64,000 nucleotides of DNA from Rotaria sp. Silwood1 (taxonomy: Eukaryota; Rotifera; Eurotatoria; Philodinida; Philodinidae): contig CAJNOP010000039.1 in NCBI GenBank assembly GCA_905250075.1, positions 488,172 to 552,171 of the forward strand. The letters are read 5' to 3'. Within the stretch, counting starts at the first letter, position 1, and each line of letters begins with the position of its first letter. Positions 16,658 through 29,114 of the stretch are shown here, piece after piece. A model generated the notes under the pieces. The model did no database searches, had not been told where the DNA came from, and was given only the letters and a program-made list of their open reading frames with translations. The translations under genes were made by a program, and so were the position numbers.

Positions 16658-18504
16658 TAAAATATAATTATATATTCATTGTATAAAAATGATAATAATA
16701 TCAATTCATAATATTGTCAAAAGCAATGTAACTATTATTATTAATCATAGAAAGATTGTTTTATTCATCATTATTCTCTAGAAATCATATATAAATAATA
16801 TCTGTATTTAACATATTATGAGTTAATGAATATATTCTAGTCAAGTTCATTGGAACTGAAAATGAAAGAAATAATTTCATCGGTTTCTAAATAAATAAGG
16901 TGAGGAGAGGGAATATAAAATTTCAGTAGACTTTTGTTTTTAATTTGTTTATACATGATTTCATAGAGCCCTGCAGGTTGGTTACGAAGGTATACATTGC
17001 ATCGTAATAGGATCTCTCTCATTACAAAAAAAACCCAAGAAATCGATAAGGTCAGATGTATGACTAAAAGTTTGTTTTTTTTTTTTTTTGAGTTTTCTAA
17101 TTTAATATGAAAACAACTGAGTAGAAAAATATTGTTTGATTAGAATATTGCATTTTTTGAAGAAAAAAAAAACCAAATGTATTATCTTATTAGAATCATT
17201 AGATTTTGAACTACAAAAGTACGTATTTATTTATTTATTTTTTTGATATTTTGTTTTATTTTAGAAACATTGAACATTTTGTTAATCTTTTGACAAAAGG
17301 ATAAAAATGATTTTGCATTCATCAGTTTTTGTTTTCATAGTTTAATCAAAAAGCAAAATGAATAATAAATTCATTAACACGATGCTAGGAACCATAGAAT
17401 AAAGTTTTACACTTCAGTTTAAAAAACAAAACAATATCCAGTTTTCTTAACGATGAAAAAAATCAAATAAATAATTTTGTAGTTCGAAATTTGATGATTT
17501 AAAAAAAAATCCCTAAAAAACACATGTTCTAATGTTATCTATTATGAATAAAATTTTATACTTTATTAATCTCAAATTTAATTGAATAGATACTTTTTTT
17601 TTGTAATTTCTAAATCAATTAAGAATAAAATCTTTTGAAATTTTATGTTCTACATATCTTACATGAATTTTAATTTATACTCATTGAAAAATTTTAGAGA
17701 TTACAGTAATCTTCATTTCTACTTACGTGTAGAATTTCAAATCAGAAAATCTTCTTTTTTTGAAATAAACTAAATAACTAGAACTACCATTATAAATTAT
17801 TCTTCCAAGGTAATGCCTCTTTCGATAAGGATGTTGTAGAACGCCATCTAGTTTGTTCGACTTCTTCTAATTTGTTTGTTTTTTTTTCTGATTTGTTCAG
17901 TCAGATGATCAGTATATATTGGAAGCAAGAAAATAATCACTTATATTATATTAATTTAAATTCTTATTCTATATTTATATTATGATTGTTTCCAAAGAAA
18001 AAAAAACAATTCAATGGCAAAATTTAAATATAGAATTAGAAATTAGGAATCATTCAAAAGTGATTTAGTTTTCATTATTTTTTTTGAGTTAGTATTATTT
18101 ATTTCTTATTGTTTGTATTTTGTTTGTCTTATATTAAACAATAATTTAATATTAGGGAAAACTTTTTTTGTTTTCTCCTAATCAATGATCAAAATGATTA
18201 CTGTAAGTAAACTATATGTGCGCAAATTTATGATGATTAATTTGCTGATGAATTTCACACATGATTCAAATGAGTAATAATTTCTTTTATCTTTTCTAAT
18301 TGTATGCACAAATAGGGTGGGGCGGAAATTTCTTTTCTACGACATAAGTCAAATAGTTTACTAACCTACGTAGAGACTTTGCTTTTATACGCTTACATGT
18401 AATTAAATTCTTATATTCATGATTATGAAAAATCTATTTCTGGTCTTGTTCACATGAAATTCCAGATTCAAGAAAAAAAAAGAAACATTCTATCATTTTC
18501 AGCG
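16658..18504. other. divergent intergenic region, no gene seen
   Basis: Separates the minus-strand TMEM gene from the plus-strand BCAT gene, so it must hold both promoters. AT-rich with homopolymers. A 61-codon minus frame at 16837-17022 has no recognisable features. Confidence 0.55.
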
Positions 18505-21160
18505 ATGAATAAAATTTGTTTGTTTGTATCACGTCGTAATTATGCAACAGCATCAACATTTCGTGCTGCTGATACAATAATAAAGAAGATTGAACATGGC
18601 AATCCTAAGCCAGATCCGGATAAACTTCTTTTTGGTGCAAATTTTTCGGATCATATGTTAACAATAAAACATACAAATACATCTGGCTGGGAAAAACCTG
18701 TAATTGAACCATTAAAGGCTCTTTCCATTCATCCTGCTGCAAAAGTTTTACATTATGCCACAGAAGTAAATTGTTCTTATTCATGACAATAAAATTTTTA
18801 TTGTTTGTTTTTTAAGATTTTTGAAGGCTTAAAAGCTTATCGTGGTAATGATGGAAAAATACGTCTTTTTCGACCTGATTTAAATATGAAACGAATGCTC
18901 ACATCAGCTGAACGAAGTGTTTTACCAGTATGAATTCATATTGAAAATATTCATTTGATATAATCTATGAAAAAAAAAACTTCGCGACAAATTTTCCTAT
19001 CGATATATATTTGCAAGTATTTGAGCAATTTTAATAAATAAATTGTTCTTTGTAAATTGTCGAACTTTTCACGCTGCATCTTGTGGTACATATTATTTTT
19101 TTTAAATAAAATCTATTAGGTAATGAAAAGATGAAATACATTATTCATGTAGAAAAAAAACGATCTTTTCACAGCGTCGAAAATTAGTCGCACAGAATTT
19201 TGCTTTTTTCTTTTTTGAAGTGCACAACTAAAATGAGCTTTACTTTGTAAATTGTAAAGCTTGTCACATTGCATCTTCTGACATATCTTATTTTTTAATA
19301 CAACGTATTGAGTGATGAAAAATTGAGATGTAAAATGCGACCGATTAATATGTGACACCCGTTAGTTTTTTGAGAACCAAAAACGCATATAACAAACATA
19401 TTTTATTGATGCATTCACTTCTTCAGTCAAGTAGTTGCAAAAATATATCGATAAGAATATATTGTCGCGAACTTTTTTCCATACTTTATTATATATATAT
19501 ACATATATTTGTAGACATTCGATGGAAATGAATTAATAGAATGTATAAAAAAATTAATTCAAGTTGATGTTGATTGGGTACCAAGATCAACTACAAGCAC
19601 ACTTTATATTCGACCAACATTAATTGGTACTGAAGTATGTTTTAAAGTTATTCTTTTTTTGTAAAATTCATAAAACAAAAGAAAATTTTGTCTTCTAGCC
19701 AACATTAGGTGTTGGAGCTCCACATGAATCATTATTATTTGTCGTTACTGGTCCTGTTGGTCCTTATTTTCCAACTGGTTTTAAACCAGTTTCATTATTT
19801 GCAGACACGTTCCATTGTCGAGCATTTCCTGGTGGTATGGGTGCATATAAAGCTGGCTCGTAAGAAATAAAACTTAATAGACGTTTTTTTTTTCAAAATT
19901 AATATTATTTCATAGAAATTATGGACCGACAATTTATGTTAATCAATTGGCTCATCAAAAAGGATGTCAACAAGTATTATGGCTTTATGGTGAAAAACGA
20001 TATATTACAGAAGTTGGCACAATGAATGTATTTATATATTTAAAAAATAAGAAAGGAGCTAACGAATTAATTACAGCACCATTAAATGGACTTATTTTAC
20101 CTGGTGTTACTCGTCAGAGTATTTTAGATCTTGGACGTTCATGGGTAAGATTATATTATATTAACTAAATTCACATGGCTACTAATTATTTGTTAAGTAA
20201 AATTACTGAACACTCGATTAATTTAATTTTTCTCAGTAATAAAAGCATTTTTTAACTTCGATAACTAATAGACAAGTAAATTATTGAATTATTAAGTTTA
20301 TTTATTAAATCTATAAAAATATAAAATAAATTAGATAAATAACACAAATCCAAAAGTACAAATAGAAAAAAATCATCATCATTTGATCAATTTAAACATC
20401 TTCAATTTGATATATGGAAAATAACTTTGTTGAACAATGCGTTATAATGGAGAAATAGAATTTGAAATTATCCAAGTTTCTTTAAAGAATATCTTTTGCA
20501 AAGCACATTTACCAGCGTAGAATTTTTTCTTTCAGTGAAAATACGAGGATGATCACGAAAAGCAATAAAAGTTTTATTAATAGAATTACTGAAGAATTCG
20601 ATTTTTTTACTTAATAAAATTTATTTTTTTTTATCAAGACATGTGTAAAATTTCATTTAGCAAAAATTCTTTTTCTACTTAGCATTTAAATCAGAGTCAA
20701 TTTAAAGAAATCTTTATTGTTTTCTTTTAGAAAGATTTAACTGTTTCGGAACGAGACATAACAATGGATGAACTTTTAGAAACACATCAAGATAATCGAG
20801 TATAATTTTATAAAGTAGATTAGTTTTCTTTGAAATTCATTGATTATTTTAGCTTTTGGAAATGTTTGGTGCTGGTACAGCATGTATTGTTTGTCCAGTT
20901 GAACGTATTATTTATGAAGGAAAAGAATATAATTTAGCGACAATGAATAAAGGTTTATTTTGACTTATTTCATATTATAAAATTCATTTGAATTATTAAT
21001 CTAGGAGCTCCATTAACAACTAGATTTCACGATGAACTTGTCAATATTCAAGTAAGAATCATTTTCTTTTTTTTTTAATTAGAATTCTTTTATTTGGTTT
21101 TGTTTTTGTTCAATTTAGTTTGGTCGAAAACCAAGTAAATGGACAGTAGAAGTCGCCTAA
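18505..21160 (+). CDS. BCAT2: branched-chain amino acid aminotransferase, probably mitochondrial
   Basis: Nine exons: 18505-18765, 18817-18927, 19515-19634, 19699-19859, 19916-20144, 20731-20799, 20853-20952, 21005-21051, 21119-21160; 1140 nt, 379 aa. It transfers the amino group of Leu, Ile and Val to 2-oxoglutarate with PLP. The fold-type IV PLP lysine is about K215 in [12 protein letters not shown]. Other family motifs are [29 protein letters not shown] and the redox CxxC (about C328/C331) in [12 protein letters not shown]. The N-terminus [19 protein letters not shown] is basic and hydroxylated like a mitochondrial presequence. Start follows ttttcag (AG 18501-18502), a likely trans-splice acceptor. 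Introns 2 (587 nt) and 5 (586 nt) are long; intron 2 carries a MITE. Confidence 0.95.
18981..19471. repeat. MITE-like element in a BCAT intron
   Basis: 491 bp bounded by about 37-bp terminal inverted repeats: left ttcgcgacaaattttcctat, right ending ataagaatatattgtcgcga. Inside are two direct copies of a block of about 85 bp (about 19051-19133 and 19243-19330) starting ctttgtaaattgt and running to gatgaaa. No transposase frame, so non-autonomous. Confidence 0.85.
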
Positions 21161-21403
21161 AATCTATAAATTGCATTTCATCACCAAAGACATCAATATT
21201 ATTCTCTATGGGAATAGAATCTCAACCAAGATCCTGGCTAGATTGATTTTTTTTTCTCCTAATACTATTGAACATTAAAAACGTTATTTTTTTTTTTTCT
21301 TGTCTCAGTATATTTGATGAAATAAAACACATAAGAATAAACCGATGGATATAGAAAATATATGTTGTTCAATAGTTGTTTTGATTTTTATTTCCAGATC
21401 ATT

Positions 21404-24400
21404 ATGCATTTTTTATTTGTATTAGTTTATATTTTTTTGAAAATTTTTCTTGTATGTTGTTCACAACCAAAACGTGTTGTTAGTCAAATGTATGTATCAT
21501 TTGATCGTGCACGTTATTGTGTTCGTCGTCTTAATGGTACACATGAAATTGGTTGTCAATCATCAATACGAGGCAATTCTGGTCGAATGTATATAATTGA
21601 TAATGATGAAGAATTTAATATATTTATTACAGATAATAAAATAATTGACTCATCAAGTTCATTTATTATTGTACTCAATGTAAATTTATTTGATTCAAAT
21701 TATATTGACCATTTAATGAAATATCTTGATAGAAAATTAAATGGTCTTTTACTTTATTTAAAATCAAATATATCTCGTCCATTAGATTTTTCACATGATG
21801 ATCAATGCCCAAATAATCGTTATCCATTTTATTTAAATCAAACAGAAAACATAAATTGGAATTTCAAAGGAACTGGTTTATTTTTTCGTTCATTTCCATT
21901 TCCAATAATGTTAATTGATGAAGAAGATGATTATAAACGTTTACTTGAATTCTACCGACAATTTAATAGTAGTCAATCATCACCGGTTTGTGGTTTAGAA
22001 TTAAAAATATTTCAAAATGCAGCACATACAACAAAAACATGTATGAGAAGAAATGATATATCACATTCATTAATTGATCTTCAAGAAATGTTTTGTGATC
22101 CAATTAGTGGTTTAAATATTTATAGTAAATTACTTCAATCAATTAAAATTAAACCTAATGAACGGTCATTAAAATCAGTTATTCTTATTTTAGTAAATAC
22201 AGATAGTTTTCAAATGTTTTTAAAAACAAAAGGATCAACAGGTGGTGTTCAACAACCAGCTATAGCACTTATTACATTTTTAACATTAGCACATCTTATT
22301 GGACAAGAACAAGATGAATTTAAAAAACAAGATAAAGAAATTATATTTGTAACACTTGATGGTGATGCATTAGATTATTCAGCTTCATTTAAATTTATGT
22401 TTGATATGATTAATGGATATTTTCCTATTGGTAATAAAAATGAACAACCTATTAAAATTGAACATATTCATTCAATTATTGAACTTCAATCATTAAGTAT
22501 GACGAAAAAAATTTGGGTAAGTAAAATATATTTTTACGTTTCGTTATACGTATAAGCATATCGAAAATAACGAGATTTTCAAGAAAAACAAAATACAGAA
22601 ACAAATTATTTTAGATTTTATTTCATTAAAGGTTCATAGTATAGTAATGACACAGTGCAAGAATTGTAAGTTGTTGTCATCAGTTAAATTCTATTGGATC
22701 AGATCGAATAACCAAAATTTACATAGTGCCAGATTTGGACTGTTTGGTGGTTGCCGAATGATTATGATACCTTTCGCTAAGAGGTATACTTATGTACATG
22801 TAATTGGATGTTGTCGTGATTAAACTTTATGACATGTGACAATCTCTCCATGATCAACCCAAAGCATTGACACAAGACCAACAGTTTTGGAAGAAAGCGA
22901 TTGTATCGCACCATGCTAGACGGAGTTTCCTGAGTTGGTGTCCATGCAGTATTCGATGGTTATTCGACCAATTTTTCTTGACAAAGTCGAACCTATTCGA
23001 CTTAGTGAGTATAAGTCAGCAAGTTAGGTACCCAGAAAGTAATAATCGTGTTTTAGTATCAGATAATCAGAAATGATTCGTTCACGAGGCAGCATGATTC
23101 ATTTTAATTTCCAATGGCATCTTATCAATTTTTAGATGAGGATTGTCATCAATGAGACCGCGTACTTCTTCGATATTCTTAGATGAAGTTTGATCGTCGA
23201 AAATAGAATACAATTCAACATGAATTAAATTCAGTTGAGTGTTAAGTGCAGTATGCATCTTAATATAGAAACGAAAATTTTTCTTATTCATTTAAAAATA
23301 ATGATTCATAGTTTTCATTGGAATTTTTTTTCATATGAAAATATTACTTGACTCATATATCTGTAATACAAACATGTAGAGGATTCTTTATAATATATAT
23401 ATGCAGTGCAGGTCAAAAGTCTCGCAATACTTCTTCCTTTTGAATCGTATGCTTAAAATGTAAACTAATAATTTAATTCGATTATATACCTGTTTAATAC
23501 GATAAAACTTTGAGTATGAGATACAATAAAAAAAATAATCTTTGATGCTAAGAAAACAATGGCAGAAAAAGAAATCGGAAAATTATAAGATCGTTCTAAA
23601 TCATGCTGTCAAATTCAATGATGTATTTGATGGAGAGGGTGTGGTGGTGGTGGATGTGTTTCTGCTTGTCAACCACATCCACATTCTCGTCTATCAGAAA
23701 ATTGACTCAAGTTACTTCAAAGTTTTGTGAAAATAAGATTTACTATATAGAATTCGACGTGCTCTGAGTGGCTCTATAATATTATATATATATATGGTTT
23801 CGCAAATCTGCATAGGTCTCATAAATTGACAGGATTCTGTATAATAAGATTATTATTTTGTCCTCTTTTTTTTTTCTTATTATATTTCATATTTAAGGCT
23901 TTATTGTATTAAGTTAATATTGTATAGATGAAATACACAACTCGAGAAAAAAATAATGATGCGAGTACTTTTGCTGTATTTTAAGTATGATAAATTAAAC
24001 TCTTTCTTTTTTTTTAAATTTGATTCTAGCTTCATACACATCCATCATCATTGATTAATCAAACATTTATCGATATACTACTTCGTAATAATCCAATGAT
24101 TAATCTAATTCCATCTAATTCTCCATTACCACCAGCATCTTCACAAATATTTCTTCAACAAACATCATCATCATCTTTTCCTGCTTATATATTATCATCA
24201 ACAAATCAAAATCAATTCTCAAATCATTATTATCATTCATTTTTTGATGATCTATCTACAATATCAATAAATATATCTACATTAGAATATAATACTACTA
24301 CAGAAATTAGTCTATGGATTAAACATATCGTTGAACCACTTGCTCAAACATTAATTGAATCATTAGTTGGTATAAAAAAAGATGTTATTATTAAACAAGA

Positions 24401-24995
24401 AATTATTAATAATTTAATTTATTGTATTTTAAAAAATCTTAATTGTCCTTTAATTCATAATGTTACTAATGAATCTGTTGGTAATACATTTCAACCATTT
24501 GATCATACATCTATGCCATTTTCCGTTAATACTTATCCAATATCAACAACACCTACATTTCCTTTTATAAAATATGTACTTAGTTATTTTTTACGTGATC
24601 GTTCATACGATAGACAAAATTTAACTGAAAGATTATGTAAACAACGTGCATATAATGATAGTTTTGGTTCATATACATTTGTTGGTGGATATACACCATC
24701 AATAATAAATGAGAATGCATTTTCTGGTTATTGTGTTCGAACATATATACGATCTGTACAATCAATTTCACCAGCATTTGTTATTGAAAATTATGATTTA
24801 TCTCAAACAACATATCCAGCATGGACTGAAAGTCGATGGACAACAATTAGTTTACGACTCTTCATTATTCCAACAAGGACACATGAAATAATTACACTTA
24901 TTATTGGTATTTTACTTACTTCTATATCATTTTGTGTTCTTTTCTTTTTACGTTATTATACAAAGATTAGTCTTTTACAACCTTCATCATCATGA
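21404..24995 (+). CDS. NCSTN: nicastrin, gamma-secretase subunit
   Basis: Two exons, 21404-22516 and 24030-24995, give 692 aa (human 709). Signal peptide about residues 1-21 (MHFLFVLVYIFLKIFLVCCS). Ectodomain motifs: CVRRLNGTHEIGCQSSIRG near the N-terminus, CMRRNDISHS, VCDPxS-like FCDPISGLNIYSK, the peptidase-like core DGDALDYSASFKFMFDM, and C-terminal GYCVRTYIRSVQSISPAF and YPAWTESRW, followed by one membrane helix (about 660-681) and a short tail. Nicastrin is a type I glycoprotein that gates substrate entry to gamma-secretase (Notch, APP). The human E333/DYIGS site reads D321/DYSAS here. Start is 244 bp after the BCAT stop, with an acceptor tttccag at 21391-21397. The single 1.5-kb intron contains transposon relics. 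Confidence 0.94.
22640..22990 (-). pseudogene. decayed mariner-type transposase relic in the nicastrin intron
   Basis: Reading the minus strand, two blocks in different frames match the mariner catalytic end: FNHDN...H (around 22790-22825; second Asp of the DDD triad) and PPNSPNLALCKFWLFDLI (around 22700-22755, equivalent to HPPYSPDLAPCDFxLF). A further block (NLTDDNNLQFLHCV, about 22650-22690) fits the region after it. The third Asp position is Lys (CDF to CKF), and there are frameshifts and stops, so it is dead. The N-terminal half is not recognisable. Length is far below the usual ~345 aa. Confidence 0.75.
23414..23440. mobile_element. possible solo Tc1-like terminal repeat
   Basis: The string cagtgcaggtcaaaagtctc after a TATATATG run resembles the outer TIR of Tc1-like elements (CAGTG..GGTCAAAAGTCT). 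No matching opposite end or transposase was found nearby, so it may be a truncated end. Confidence 0.4.
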
Positions 24996-25177
24996 ATGAT
25001 TGATTCTCGGTGTATTCAATGTTTTTAAACTATTTTATTGTTGTGTCTATTGAATATTTTATTGTTGTGCCTATTGAAAATCTCTTTTTTTTTCGACGAT
25101 CAAAATATATCATTGTTTATGTATTGTGTATAATTATTATAAATAAAACTAAAAAATATTTACATTCATAAATATTA

Positions 25178-25335
25178 TCCATCAGAACAAGATGAATCTT
25201 TGGTATATAGAGTGACATAAGGATGAATAGTTGAATAATCTAGCGGTGTTTTTCTACACATTCTATTTTCAGTTGCATGCATTGTTCTATTTAATCTATA
25301 AAATTCTTCGATGATGATTTCATAATGCCTGGCTC
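25178..25335 (-). CDS. probable terminal exon of an unrecognised gene
   Basis: On the minus strand an open frame of about 52 codons follows an acceptor (gagccag) and ends at TAA: it reads HYEIIIEEFYRLNRTM, then ATENRMCRKTPLDYSTI, then HPYVTLYTKDSSCSDG. Composition is protein-like with no stops in very AT-rich surroundings, and it is convergent with nicastrin. Upstream exons were not identified with confidence. Family unknown. Confidence 0.4.
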
Positions 25336-25339
25336 AGAC

Positions 25340-26537
25340 GAGAATGCGTCCAAAGTTCTAATTCTATATTTCAGTATTCGTTATTAATCGTCATTCACAA
25401 AAAAATAGCATTAACATTATCATCCTCATATTTAACTGCACAACAATTAAATACAAGAAATACTTTTGTGAAAAAGTGATAACTTTGAATTAAAGGAAGA
25501 TTTTCGAAAATGTTTCATTTGTAAATAAAAAGTTTGATTACTCAATCAGTTTCAGTCGTAAAAATAATTATATGAATGAATTTTCATGTGTATATATCGC
25601 CTTGTCATTCATATATTTGATGGCATCTTTTTTTGTCTCATTCATTTAATTTTAAAACTTTGGTTTTTTTTTTATTCGGTTCGTAGTTCAACAAGGTTGA
25701 TTTTCGTCGCCAAATGCTCTTCAGTTTTATGATTAATTTATTTTTCTGGCTCGATGAGTTTTTTGTTAGTAACATCTAGCATGTTTAATAAAGTATTGTG
25801 TATTTCACAAAAGCTATAAGCCTTAAAATCCTGTTTGCTACCTCCTTTCAAATTCTCTGAATTCGCTCGTGAGCAATAGCCTACTTTTGCAGAATATATT
25901 AAATGAAGTCTGCACACTAATATAACATCCAAATCAAACGGATTCGAGTAGGAGGATACCAGCTATAGCGCATATAACAATCGCAATTTGGTAGCAAAAA
26001 GCTAGGAGTGCCCCTATCAACATATGAATTAGCAATAAATTTTTCTCGATTTCCGCATTATCTTTCTACATCAGTTCTTTATTGTTTTTATTTATAGAAC
26101 AGTCGCTATCAGCTAGATACAGCGGTTAGATAGAGCGTCAGAAGATCATTCTAATACATATATTATTCTTAAAAGTGAGTTACGTTGGTGCCCAGAGAAA
26201 TTCGGTTTCTAAAACTGGTTAAAAATCGAGTTTTTTCTGACACCTCCTATGCGTTAGTACTGTCGACAAAACATTCTGTCTAAGAAAATATTTGTTTTGT
26301 TGGCTAGTTGTTACCCTAAAAGGTTTACTCTTCCGTCACTTAAAATAATCAAACACGAGACATAGGATTCTTTTTTGGAAGGATCTTAAGTTAGTTTTCC
26401 AGGAGCCGCTATATCGTCATTTTAAAAATATTTGAATATTACTATTTTATTCAGGACGCCAAGATCTACTAGTCCTGAAAGTTTGAAACAATTTACATAC
26501 AATCAATATAAATTGGTAAACATTTGGAAGGACCGCC
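25340..26537. other. low-information region
   Basis: Probably introns or spacer of the short minus-strand genes on either side. A minus frame at 25738-25932 (ending NMLDVTNKKLIEPEK) is the only candidate exon and I could not link it by splice sites. Confidence 0.4.
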
Positions 26538-27030
26538 CTATTTATCGAGCTTAGTTTTCGTGTTTTCAATAAGTGGAGGATCTTCTTTGGCCATTTTCAC
26601 ACGTGCCATCGCTGTCATCATCCAGTTGAGCGAATCGATGATCTAAATGCAGGAAAAAAGTATATCCAGCGATAAAAACCACCTTTTCACTCACTAATTC
26701 AAGACGCCTATCCATGAATTCGACGCGTTTCTCTAGATTGGTGACAGTCGACTCCACTGAAAATAGTTTATCACTAGTCTCAATGTAATTTTGTGTGCGT
26801 TCATCTCTGAATTGATCTATGTCAGAGTTGAATTGTTTCGATTGATCGTTTGTTGTGGAGAACGGTTGAGATCTACAAAAAACAATCAAATAGATGACAA
26901 AAGATTGATCTTGTTACTAATGATATATCTTCTTCAGATGTCCAGAGATAGTTCTATTTAACAGTGAAATACTTACTTACGTTCTTCCGAGCACTAGCAA
27001 CTTTAATTTTAATGTGATGTTGACATGAGA
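26538..27030 (-). CDS. C-terminal coiled-coil exons of an unknown protein, cut by the assembly gap
   Basis: Three minus-strand exons splice in one frame: 27030-26981 (continuing into the gap), 26872-26696, and 26643-26538 (stop TAG 26540-26538). They encode VNITLKLKLLVLGRTSQPFS, then a predicted coiled coil (about SVESTVTNLEKRVEFMDRRL), then IIDSLNWMMTAMARVKMAKE and the end TKTKLDK. The donor gtgagt after RRLEL and a 52-nt intron are preferred to reading on into VSEKVVF. The layout (coil plus LNWM-type helix at the very C-terminus) is reminiscent of TRPM-channel tails, but that is a guess. Upstream exons are probably lost or displaced by the gap. Confidence 0.55.
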
Positions 27031-27040
27031 NNNNNNNNNN
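27031..27040. other. assembly gap (10 N)
   Basis: Run of ten N. Ten N is commonly a fixed-size placeholder, so the true distance is unknown. Confidence 0.98.
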
Positions 27041-28887
27041 AAAACTTTCCCTGTTGAAATATGTCGTCTTGCAGGTTAATAGAGTTCCTTAGCAACATCA
27101 AGCAGTCAGATATTTTTATTTCTCCCATAGTACAGCTACTTGAAGGGTGTCTGATTCGTACTCATCTCAGTGATATTTACTTTAATTTTATGAATGTACA
27201 ACATTATATGGAACACTCTTCACTCATATATGCGTTGGCAAACTGTAGCAGGATACGCTGCTCATAGTTCAGAACTACACTCAAAGCATATGTGAATGCT
27301 GAGTTTTCAAAGCGTGTTTTGAAACGTAAGAACATTAGAACATGATAATACAATAAAAAAATGACAGCGGATAAATACACCCAGAGTGCAAATATATTCG
27401 TGACATTTTTTTTTACTTTACATATATTTCGACTTTGGTAAATGATTAAATCTTGATTTCTTTTAAGGATACGCTGTTAAAAGCTCTACAAAAATTCTAA
27501 TGGCAAAATTCAGTTGACATGTCCTAGTGGTGTTTTTCATGCAGAAAATTAAAAAAAGCATGTATGATATTGCTATTTTTTACCATATTTTTTCTCATAA
27601 AAATATACAGAAAACTTATTTGTTTCATTCATATCACAACACAGATAAATCGTAAAACCTTAATGTTTTTTAAGCGACGTGTCATCAAAATTGCTACAAA
27701 GTTACATGAGCAAATTTCTACTGATATATTGGGATGATATTTCTGTACGGTTGAAAGTGAAGATCTAAATGATGTTGCTACTTTCACGATATCGAGTATT
27801 AAAGGAATGTTTGTTAGTTATGTTTAAGTTTCTGGACACATATTCTTCGGTAGTATATTTTTATCCAATATTCATTGAGTACTCATTTTATCGTTGATAG
27901 ATTTACATTACATAGGGCTTTCAAGGAATATTTAATCTATATTTTAAAATAGTTGAATAATAGACCCTCAAATGAAGCGAGTCTAGTGGAGTGCATCTAA
28001 CAGACTATATCTTAAGATTCTCTCTTCTTTGAAAAGTTTAATAGCCACACTTTTTATATGTGATTTTCTATGCAATGATGGATTTGATACCAACGGTGTC
28101 GTATGATAGTCTTTGTTGAAAATTTCTTATCTAATGCTTTTTGAACATTATTGCGATCATTAGATAGGTTTAACACACCGTATAGAATGCATCTAATGAA
28201 TATGTAATGCTCATGTTATTATAAAGAAAATGACAAAAATTGTTTCTTTATATGTTGCCATCTTCTTACGACAAGTAAAATGTTTTCTCCTTTTACAGAC
28301 TAGAATTTCTTCCTTATCTCTACTTAATACTGCGATATCTAATCTATCTTTCAACATTTGTCATTATATGCCATCATCGCAGTGTCCATTTCATCAAATC
28401 CGCCAAAGTTTCGGTAATGAATTGACAGATGTGACTAAGTAATAACCGAGACAGTAGTTTGACATGTATTGATGAATAGAAAAGATTGTTCACAAGTAAT
28501 TCGAGCTAGCTATCGAAAATTGTTATGATGTCTTCTAATATTTGCTTTAGACAAATAGATATAATGCAGTTCTTATTGAAGAGATGTTACTATTTCTCAA
28601 AACTGTTTGAACGCCCTATGTATGTGTTTTTTTTGTAAGAAAATCAATTTGTTATCCGAAGAACGAAGATATTCTAAAAATATCATGTATTTATGCGTGT
28701 ACTTCTTTTCGTTCATATTTTCTATTGCATCAAGTGTTGCATGAATAAATTGAACTCACTCAATCAACTCTAAACCATACACTTTGTTTGTATCTTTAGA
28801 GTAGTGATTCCCTCAAAAAAATTAGATCATCTCTGATAATAATGGTAAGTGCGTTTTGTTGTTATTTAGAATGACTTTTTCCATGAA
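27041..28887. other. no gene recognised
   Basis: About 1.8 kb between the gap and the ARM-TIR gene. Short frames at 27061-27267 and 28230-28442 show no domain or splice support. Confidence 0.5.
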
Positions 28888-29086
28888 CTATCTCTTCAAA
28901 TAATCCTTATTTTTCCTGTACTGTCTGCTTGCATATGTAACATAAGATATTATTTGTGCTGTTCTGCGAAGGTTTCTACACGCTCTCATTCCTATCATTT
29001 CCACTTTTCTGTGCTCTTTTTCTGTTGGAATTATTTCTGTGAATAATCCGTCTGCTTCGACGCCTTGTAAGACCCAAAGTTGAACT
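28888..29086 (-). CDS. possible C-terminal extension of the ARM-TIR gene
   Basis: Open minus frame directly after the TIR stop, reading RVQLWVLQGVEADGLFTEII, PTEKEHRKVEMIGMRACRNL and a basic end RKNKDYLKR. It would join the TIR exon in frame if the 29-nt interval gtgagc...ataag were an intron (aa|g at the junction gives Lys). That is below the usual intron size here, so it may instead reflect a lost longer reading frame or chance. Confidence 0.3.
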
Positions 29087-29114
29087 CTCCTTATCATAGT
29101 ATTAAAAATCACGC

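Noticed and set aside
22867..23076. 69-codon plus frame in the nicastrin intron
   Set aside because: Overlaps the mariner relic, which reads on the other strand.
25738..25932. 64-codon minus frame ending LDVTNKKLIEPEK
   Set aside because: Composition is plausible, but no recognisable domain and no splice link to neighbouring exons.
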